Assembly: GCA_030668345.1 (NCBI GenBank)
Contig: DAOUUD010000068.1
Coordinates: forward strand, 1-8,523
Length of the DNA: 8,523 nt
Source of the DNA: Candidatus Cloacimonadota bacterium
GTDB taxonomy: Bacteria > Cloacimonadota > Cloacimonadia > Cloacimonadales > TCS61
Direction: 5' to 3'
Below are positions 1-4,694 of this stretch, piece after piece. A program made the translations under genes and the position numbers. A model generated the notes under the pieces. That model saw only the letters and a list, made by a program, of their open reading frames with translations, was not told the DNA's origin and ran no database searches. How positions within the stretch are numbered: the first letter of the stretch is position 1; every line of letters starts with the position of its first letter.

Positions 1-167
1 AGGGAAGAATAATCTTTGGAATGGGTTGCGGAATACTAACTGTAGTGATCCGTCTGGCTGGAGGATATCCGGAAGGTGTTTCTTATTCTATTCTTTTAAT
101 GAATATTACAGTTCCACTGATAGATAGATATACAATTCCCATAATATTTGGGGAGGTTAGAAAATGA
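1..167 (+). CDS. rnfD: RnfD, C-terminal end (partial): membrane subunit of the Rnf ion-translocating electron transport complex
   Basis: The reading frame begins at base 3 with no start in the window and ends with TGA at 165-167, giving the last 54 residues. They include GGYPEGVSYSILLMN followed by VPLIDRYT and a short polar tail, which match the last membrane segment and C-terminus of RnfD/NqrB-type subunits. RnfD is an integral membrane protein carrying covalent FMN; the flavin-bearing threonine motif lies further upstream and cannot be seen here. The stop overlaps the rnfG start (ATGA), so the two are translationally coupled. The family assignment rests on this short tail plus the following rnfG, rnfE, rnfA and rnfB genes, which make it secure. 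The missing part should be about 260-300 residues. Confidence 0.9.
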   Translation, partial: GRIIFGMGCGILTVVIRLAGGYPEGVSYSILLMNITVPLIDRYTIPIIFGEVRK

Positions 168-739
168 AATATTATTTAAGGCTTGGATTTGTTTTACTGG
201 TTATAACTGTTGTTGCAAGCGGGATACTGGCATATATAAACAGCTTAACCGAACCCATTATCAAAGAAAATCAACGTAAAGCAAAAGAAGAAGCCAGAAT
301 GGAAGTTCTGCCGGAAGCTGTTTCTTTCGATAGTATTTCCTATTTGAATGAAGAAGTAATATATGCCGGTAAAAATAATGAAGGAAAGCTTGCAGGATAT
401 ACTTTTGTGGCTTCTTTGTATGGTTATAGCAGCGATGTGAAAACTATGGTTGGTGTAACTCCGGATTTCAAAGTAAACAAGATCAAAATAATTGAACAAA
501 CAGAAACACCCGGTCTGGGTGCAAACTGCACAAAACCTGAATTCCAATCTCTGTTTGAAGGGAGAAATGAAACCGTAATGCTCGTTGATAAGGATGGCGG
601 TGAAATCGTTAGTATAACCGGAGCAACCATTACAACTCGCACTATAGCGAATTCCATTCGGACTGGGTTGAAGTTTCTAAAAGAAATCGAGGTTCAATCA
701 GAACCTGAAGAAATTCACCGGGAGGAGGTTACCGAATGA
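164..739 (+). CDS. rnfG: RnfG, FMN-binding subunit of the Rnf electron transport complex
   Basis: This 191-residue protein has one N-terminal transmembrane helix (about residues 5-26) and an extracytoplasmic FMN-binding domain (PF04205 type). The family hallmark ETPGLG is at residues 114-119. The flavinylation site TGAT is at 152-155, with T155 the expected residue for phosphoester-linked FMN attached by an ApbE-type transferase. RnfG passes electrons along the flavin chain of the complex on the outer face of the membrane. The start is supported by GGGGAGG at 150-156, seven bases before the ATG, and by the ATGA overlap with rnfD; the stop overlaps the rnfE start in the same way. Odd point: in the known motif Dxx(S/T)GAT the aspartate position is occupied by V149 (codon GTT; GAT would be one base away). 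Length is normal for compact RnfG proteins. Identity is secure; full flavinylation is an inference. Confidence 0.95.
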   Translation: MKYYLRLGFVLLVITVVASGILAYINSLTEPIIKENQRKAKEEARMEVLPEAVSFDSISYLNEEVIYAGKNNEGKLAGYTFVASLYGYSSDVKTMVGVTPDFKVNKIKIIEQTETPGLGANCTKPEFQSLFEGRNETVMLVDKDGGEIVSITGATITTRTIANSIRTGLKFLKEIEVQSEPEEIHREEVTE

Positions 740-1320
740 GCGTTATCAAAGAATTCACCAAAGGCATTGTAAAAGAAAACCCGGTTTTCGTGATGGCACT
801 TGGGCTTTGCCCGGTATTGGCAGTTTCTTCTTCTGTAGAAAACGCTATCGGAATGGGAGCAGCAGCCACTTTTGTACTGGTTTTTTCCAATATTTTTATT
901 TCTCTCATTAAAGGCTTTATTCCAAGAAAGATCCGTATTCCATCCTACATTGTAGTAATAGCTTCGTTCGTTACAATAGTAGATATGGTGATGGAAGCTT
1001 ATGTTCCAGCTCTTCATAAAAACCTGGGTTTATTCATTCCACTCATCGTAGTTAATTGTATTATATTGGGAAGAGCAGAAGCTTTTGCCGGTAAGAACAA
1101 TCTGATAAGATCCATCTTTGATGGTTTTGGAATGGGGTTGGGTTTCACACTTGCGCTTATAGTTATTGCTTCTATCAGGGAAATATTGGGAGCCGGTCAA
1201 TTCCTGGGATACAATGTGCTTCCCGCAACCTTCAAACCAATGCTGGTAGCAATTCTTGCACCGGGAGCTTTCCTGGTTATGGGTCTTTTGATGGGCTTGA
1301 TGAACCTTAAGAAGAAATGA
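736..1320 (+). CDS. rnfE: RnfE, integral membrane subunit of the Rnf complex
   Basis: The protein has 194 residues, almost all hydrophobic helices, and belongs to the RnfA/RnfE/NqrD/NqrE family. Conserved features are NPVFVMALGLCPVLAVSS near the N-terminus (C25), PLIVVNCIILGRAEAFA (C108), and GFGMGLGFTLAL followed by SIREILGAG. In this family the two half-channel subunits RnfA and RnfE each contribute two cysteines to a shared intramembrane [2Fe-2S] cluster; C25 and C108 are the obvious candidates here. The start overlaps the rnfG stop and is preceded by GGGAGGAGG at 720-728, seven bases upstream. It is followed by a 159-base gap holding a repeat-like element before rnfA, the only loose junction seen in the operon. 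No truncation or missing key residue is visible. Confidence 0.95.
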   Translation: MSVIKEFTKGIVKENPVFVMALGLCPVLAVSSSVENAIGMGAAATFVLVFSNIFISLIKGFIPRKIRIPSYIVVIASFVTIVDMVMEAYVPALHKNLGLFIPLIVVNCIILGRAEAFAGKNNLIRSIFDGFGMGLGFTLALIVIASIREILGAGQFLGYNVLPATFKPMLVAILAPGAFLVMGLLMGLMNLKKK

Positions 1321-1336
1321 GATACGAAAAAATTGA

Positions 1337-1460
1337 GACGCAGATGAACGCAGATGAATTATGATTAATTATGAAAATAATATTTTAGATAAAAAACTTG
1401 TGTGAAGTTATAATGAATAAAAACATATTAAGTTATAACCAATCAGAGTAAATCAGCGTC
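1337..1460. repeat. Repeat-like element with imperfect inverted arms inside the rnf operon
   Basis: The gap between rnfE and rnfA is largely this element. The left end holds a perfect 10-base tandem duplication, CGCAGATGAA at 1339-1348 and 1349-1358. The right end holds two related 10-base units, AATCAGAGTA (1441-1450) and AATCAGCGTC (1451-1460). The first 19 bases from 1337 match the reverse complement of 1442-1460 at 14 of 19 positions. The similarity continues weakly inward, about 25 of 37 positions, with arms of 1337-1373 and 1424-1460 around a loop of about 50 bases. An additional direct repeat AAGTTATAA lies at 1405-1413 and 1430-1438. No open reading frame or transposase is present. 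It looks like a degenerate interspersed or MITE-like element. From memory, GCAGATGAACGCAGAT-like repeats are scattered between genes in many environmental bacterial genomes, but I cannot verify copy number here. Confidence 0.65.
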
Positions 1461-1479
1461 AAGAAGAAGGAGAAGATAA

Positions 1480-2067
1480 ATGGAATTTTTAGCAAAAATA
1501 TTCGCCATGGCTATTGCAGCCATATTTGTGCAGAATTTTGTATTGATGCGCTTTCTGGGTTTATGCCCGTATATTGGAGTTTCCAAGAAATTGGATTCGG
1601 CTTTGGGAATGGGAATGGCTGTGATCTTTGTTATGACCATGGCTTCCACTTTTACCTGGCTTATTCAAACCTATCTTCTGGTTCCTTTGAAAATTGAGTT
1701 CCTGCAGACAATAGCATTTATTCTTACAATTGCTTCGCTGGTGCAACTGGTAGAGATGATCATTCAAAAAACAGCTCCGGCACTTTATAAAGCCCTGGGT
1801 GTTTTCCTTCCATTAATAACTACAAACTGTGCTGTGCTTGGTGTTGCCATACTCAATATCAATGAAGAATACACTTTCATTTTTGCAATCTTGAACGGCT
1901 TGTTTGCCGGTCTTGGTTTTACTCTGGTACTTATCCTGATGGCCGGGATCAGAGAAAGGCTGGAGAGAGCAGAGCTACCCCGCACAATGCGTGGTATGCC
2001 GATTGCTATGATAGTGGCCGGTTGTATGGCCCTTGCGTTCCTTGGTTTTTCAGGCTTAAAATTTTAG
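1480..2067 (+). CDS. rnfA: RnfA, integral membrane subunit of the Rnf complex
   Basis: This 195-residue polytopic membrane protein is a paralogue of the upstream RnfE. The conserved RFLGLCPYIGVS places C29 in the first cysteine position, and PLITTNCAVLGVAI places C117 in the second. GLGFTLVLILMAGIRERLE is the typical late motif. RnfA and RnfE sit in opposite topology and share an intramembrane [2Fe-2S] cluster that carries electrons across the membrane; this is family knowledge, supported here by the retained cysteines. The start has AAGGAG at 1467-1472, seven bases upstream, immediately after the repeat-like element. rnfB follows 11 bases after the stop. Because the gap before this gene is long, rnfA and rnfB expression may depend on read-through across the element, or on a signal within it; no convincing promoter was found there. 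Confidence 0.95.
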   Translation: MEFLAKIFAMAIAAIFVQNFVLMRFLGLCPYIGVSKKLDSALGMGMAVIFVMTMASTFTWLIQTYLLVPLKIEFLQTIAFILTIASLVQLVEMIIQKTAPALYKALGVFLPLITTNCAVLGVAILNINEEYTFIFAILNGLFAGLGFTLVLILMAGIRERLERAELPRTMRGMPIAMIVAGCMALAFLGFSGLKF

Positions 2068-2072
2068 GGGGA
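2067..2072 (+). promoter_or_regulatory. Ribosome binding site that fixes the rnfB start
   Basis: GGGGGA lies six bases before the ATG at 2079 and overlaps the last base of the rnfA stop codon. An upstream in-frame ATG at 2022 lies inside rnfA and would add 19 residues without the usual hydrophobic start. The site therefore favours 2079. Confidence 0.75.
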
Positions 2073-2078
2073 AGTTAT

Positions 2079-2987
2079 ATGTCCATCATATTATATTCAA
2101 TAGCAACTCTTGGAACTTTAGGTGTAATTTACGGACTGGGACTTGCCTTTGCTTCCAAAAAATTTCACGTGGATATTGATCCCAAAATAGAACAGATAAA
2201 TGAAATTCTACCTGGCGTTAATTGTGGTGCCTGCGGATATCCGGGATGTTCTGCATATGCAGAAGCAATAGTGAAACATAGCGCTGAAATAAATAAATGC
2301 GCTCCCGGTGGTGACGAAGTTATTGCGAACATTGCAAAGATAATGGGCATGGAAGCAACATCTGCGGATAAAAAAATTGCTGTTATACATTGTCAAAGTG
2401 GTGGTACAAACAACACTTTCTTCCGTTATAAATATCATGGCATTCCCACCTGCAAAGCTGCAGTTCTTGTTTCCAGCGGACCAAACCTTTGTAATTATGG
2501 ATGTGTTTTTCAGAACGACTGTATTGCAGCCTGCCAGTTCGATGCAATCCATCTAGACGAGAATGGAATGCGAATCGTAGATAAAAATAATTGTACTGGT
2601 TGCGGTGCCTGTGTTATTGCCTGTCCGCGTAATCTCATTGAGCTTGTTTCTATTAAGAAACGAGTTCATGTACTCTGTACTTCACACGATAAAGGTGCTG
2701 TTTCCCGCAAAGTGTGTGGAAATAAAACAGCCTGTATTGCCTGCTCTTTATGTGTAAAAAAATGCCCTGTTGAAGCAATTGAAATGCAGGATAATGTGGC
2801 TGTAATTATCTATGATAAATGTATTAACTGCGGTCAATGCACAGATGTATGTCCTACCAGTGCTATCTTTGATCCGCTGAAAGAAGTACGGGCAAAAAAG
2901 AAGGCAGAAGCAAAAGCCAAAGCTGAAGCCATTAATAAACAACCGGAAGAACAGAAAACAACAGAAATCCTGGAAGATACAAAGTAA
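2079..2987 (+). CDS. rnfB: RnfB, multi-[4Fe-4S] ferredoxin-type subunit of the Rnf complex
   Basis: From the ATG at 2079 the protein has 302 residues. An N-terminal membrane anchor (about 3-24) is followed by a Fe-S domain with C49, C52, C57 and C74 (NCGACGYPGC...NKC). Next come an RnfB core with C105 and C125 and ferredoxin-type clusters. The first is C138/C142/C148/C152 (spacing CxxxC, then CxxxC). The others are CTGCGACVIACP at 172-183, CIACSLCVKKCP at 219-230 and CINCGQCTDVCP at 248-259. The C-terminus (about 270-302) is a Lys/Ala/Glu-rich tail, probably disordered or helical. RnfB accepts electrons from reduced ferredoxin in the cytoplasm and feeds the membrane subunits. It lies 11 bases after rnfA and 6 bases before a TPR gene, so all three look like one transcript. 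At least five [4Fe-4S] clusters are supported by cysteine spacing; a longer start at 2022 is unlikely. Confidence 0.95.
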   Translation: MSIILYSIATLGTLGVIYGLGLAFASKKFHVDIDPKIEQINEILPGVNCGACGYPGCSAYAEAIVKHSAEINKCAPGGDEVIANIAKIMGMEATSADKKIAVIHCQSGGTNNTFFRYKYHGIPTCKAAVLVSSGPNLCNYGCVFQNDCIAACQFDAIHLDENGMRIVDKNNCTGCGACVIACPRNLIELVSIKKRVHVLCTSHDKGAVSRKVCGNKTACIACSLCVKKCPVEAIEMQDNVAVIIYDKCINCGQCTDVCPTSAIFDPLKEVRAKKKAEAKAKAEAINKQPEEQKTTEILEDTK

Positions 2988-2993
2988 GGTATA

Positions 2994-3644
2994 ATGAACT
3001 TTCTACAATTATTGAAAGCAAAAAGACTGCAAATAAAGGGACAGAAATTCCTTACTTCGGGAAAGATCGAAAAAGCCCATGGGATATTTCAGAAAGTCGT
3101 CTTAATTGATAATTCCACCGAGAATCTTTTTAATCTGGCTCTGTCTTTCATGGGCCTGGCACGTTATCCAGAAGCGGAAGGCTACCTGCGAAAGATCAAA
3201 GAAAATTTTCCTGATCATGAATTGAATACACTCACGCTTGCCGAATGCCTGATCATGCAGAAGAAGTGGGATGAAGCAATAAAATTCTACGAAAAAGCAA
3301 GTCAGATAAATCCCCGCAGCGAAGCTTATAAAAAATACTTAGCAATAGCCAAAGATGTAGTAGCCAGAGAAAAATATGTCAAATCCAAAGAATTTTTTCA
3401 AGAAGCAATAGAAGAATTGAGGTGTAAGAACGACGAAAAAGCACTCAAAATACTGCAGGAAGCCAATGAGTACTTTCCCGGGAATCCCAATATCCTTAAT
3501 AATATTGGAACTATTTATTTGAACTTAAAAAAATACAAACCAGCATATAGCTATTTTGCAAAAGCAATTAGTCTCGATCCGGAGAATAAAAAATTTCAAA
3601 AAAACCTGTTAACAGCAAAAAGAAAGATAAAAATTGAATACTAA
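2994..3644 (+). CDS. TPR-repeat protein co-transcribed with rnf
   Basis: This is a 216-residue soluble protein with no signal peptide or membrane helix. It is built mostly of tetratricopeptide-like helix pairs at about 10-43, 44-74, 77-110, 133-164 and 166-199. The clearest are the unit with WDEAIKFYEKASQINP and the last, with NNIGTIYLNLKKYKPAYSYFAKAISLDP. TPR arrays mediate protein-protein contacts, so a scaffold or assembly role is possible, but no function can be read from the sequence. It starts 6 bases after the rnfB stop; the weak ribosome site TAAGG (2985-2989) overlaps that stop, four bases from the ATG, which suggests translational coupling. It is not a known Rnf subunit. The coding call is secure and the TPR assignment confident; any link to Rnf function rests on position only. 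Confidence 0.88.
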   Translation: MNFLQLLKAKRLQIKGQKFLTSGKIEKAHGIFQKVVLIDNSTENLFNLALSFMGLARYPEAEGYLRKIKENFPDHELNTLTLAECLIMQKKWDEAIKFYEKASQINPRSEAYKKYLAIAKDVVAREKYVKSKEFFQEAIEELRCKNDEKALKILQEANEYFPGNPNILNNIGTIYLNLKKYKPAYSYFAKAISLDPENKKFQKNLLTAKRKIKIEY

Positions 3645-3669
3645 AAAGACACTTATAATAATTCTAAGA

Positions 3670-3699
3670 TTGACAAAAGAAACACAACATCAAAATATA
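3670..3699 (+). promoter_or_regulatory. Weak promoter candidate upstream of the membrane HTH-like gene
   Basis: In the 87-base gap before the next gene, a perfect TTGACA sits at 3670-3675. The region 17-18 bases further on is AT-rich (AAATAT/AATATA, 3693-3699) but matches the -10 consensus at only about three of six positions. A separate TATAAT at 3654-3659 has no good -35 at proper spacing. The gene may have its own promoter or be the last gene of the rnf transcript. Sigma-factor consensus in this lineage is not known to me. Confidence 0.25.
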
Positions 3700-3731
3700 G
3701 CAGACGAAAATTAATTCTTTCAGGGGCAAAA

Positions 3732-4634
3732 ATGAGGAAAAGAATTTTTCTGGTATTTTTTTTATCATTCGTTTCTCTTATAAATGCAAGCTTTCTTATA
3801 GATGTTTATCATAAGGACTACGGTTATATAGTTCGGACTGTACTGGTTTTCGATTCTAAACCGAATTATTCAGTTATAAAACATGAGGATGACATTCAGA
3901 TAAACATACTGAACTGCCGTAAAGATGCTACTATTCAGAATGTTCAAGTTCCCAACAGCAATGTTTTAAAAGCGTTTGATTTTCTGGTCAGCAAAGACAA
4001 GGTGATGATTGTACTAACTATGAATCAGACACTCCAGCTCATTTCCGGTGAGCCCTACAAGGTTGAACTATATGAACTCTCCGGGGAATTGTTTAAACTT
4101 GTATTGGATGTTTTTGCCATCAAGAATCCGAAAACACTGGAAGAAGTTCGTTGCTTTGCTGATTTTTATAAAACAATAGGAAAAACCGAATTAGCTGAGG
4201 AATACTATACTATTGCTTCTGAACTGAAAACCGTACAACCAACGCAAACTGTTACCGATAGTGTTGTTAAGACCCGGGAACCAAAAAACTTTTTTAAGAA
4301 AACTCTGCAATCACTAACATTCATTGAATCTTTAAAAAACACTCTCAATATCAAAGTTGTAATTATACTGGCAGCGGGTATTGTTCTTTTTATTGTTTTA
4401 ATTGTGATCATTTCAAAAGTTACCAAGAAGAAAATACCAAAATCTGATTTTGAAGATAAAAGCCAGCGTTCTACCTGTGGTTTTGGTGATAGTGAATTCC
4501 AGAAAAAGATGGTTTTAAAACTGGCAGCACAAGAATGGGAAAGTGAAGCAATCGCCATGGAGTTAAATCTACCTCTCGATGATGTACACAGAATGCGTGG
4601 CAGCGATATTGATGATGAGTTAGAACGATTTTAA
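3732..4634 (+). CDS. Exported single-pass membrane protein with AMIN-like beta region and cytoplasmic HTH-like tail
   Basis: The 300-residue protein starts with a signal peptide or anchor (1-19, MRKRIF then LVFFLSFVSLINA). Residues 21-128 alternate beta-strand-like segments (YGYIVRTVLVFD, YKVELYELSGELFKLVLDVF) resembling AMIN-type domains of cell-envelope proteins; this is a tentative fold match. A TPR-like helix pair (about 134-165, ending LAEEYYTIASEL) and a polar linker precede a strong transmembrane helix at 207-229 followed by TKKK, placing the C-terminus in the cytoplasm. Residues about 258-290, with KLAAQEWESEAIAMELNLP, look like a helix-turn-helix of the type in which a short helix is followed by 'IA..L.LP..DV'. 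The ribosome site AGGGG is at 3722-3726. No family is recognised. The layout suggests an envelope sensor or scaffold; DNA binding is only a possibility. It ends just before a strong terminator. Confidence 0.8.
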   Translation: MRKRIFLVFFLSFVSLINASFLIDVYHKDYGYIVRTVLVFDSKPNYSVIKHEDDIQINILNCRKDATIQNVQVPNSNVLKAFDFLVSKDKVMIVLTMNQTLQLISGEPYKVELYELSGELFKLVLDVFAIKNPKTLEEVRCFADFYKTIGKTELAEEYYTIASELKTVQPTQTVTDSVVKTREPKNFFKKTLQSLTFIESLKNTLNIKVVIILAAGIVLFIVLIVIISKVTKKKIPKSDFEDKSQRSTCGFGDSEFQKKMVLKLAAQEWESEAIAMELNLPLDDVHRMRGSDIDDELERF

Positions 4635-4648
4635 ACATGAATAAAAAG

Positions 4649-4680
4649 AAACGGCTCGGAAATTCCGAGCCGTTTTTTTT
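4649..4680. terminator. Bidirectional intrinsic terminator between convergent genes
   Basis: A 12-bp perfect stem (4649-4660 with 4664-4675, core ACGGCTCGGA) has a 3-base loop and a run of eight T at 4673-4680 on the plus strand. Read from the minus strand the same hairpin is followed by TTTCTTTTTAT, so it can also stop the converging secreted-protein gene, whose stop codon is 14 bases away. The position 15 bases after the plus-strand stop and the GC-rich stem in an AT-rich setting make this very convincing. Confidence 0.95.
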
Positions 4681-4694
4681 ACTTAAATCCTCTG

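Noticed and set aside
1381..1440. Possible promoter or small RNA in the AT-rich centre of the rnfE-rnfA gap
   Set aside because: No paired -35/-10 at normal spacing and no T-tract terminator was found; AT-rich DNA gives many chance TATAAT-like words.
2022..2078. Longer start for rnfB at 2022, adding 19 residues
   Set aside because: The extension lies wholly inside rnfA, lacks a ribosome site, and the ATG at 2079 has GGGGGA at the right distance and begins the membrane anchor.
4205..4558. Minus-strand open frame of 117 codons opposite the membrane HTH-like gene
   Set aside because: It is a shadow of a well-supported plus-strand gene with signal peptide, membrane helix and ribosome site.
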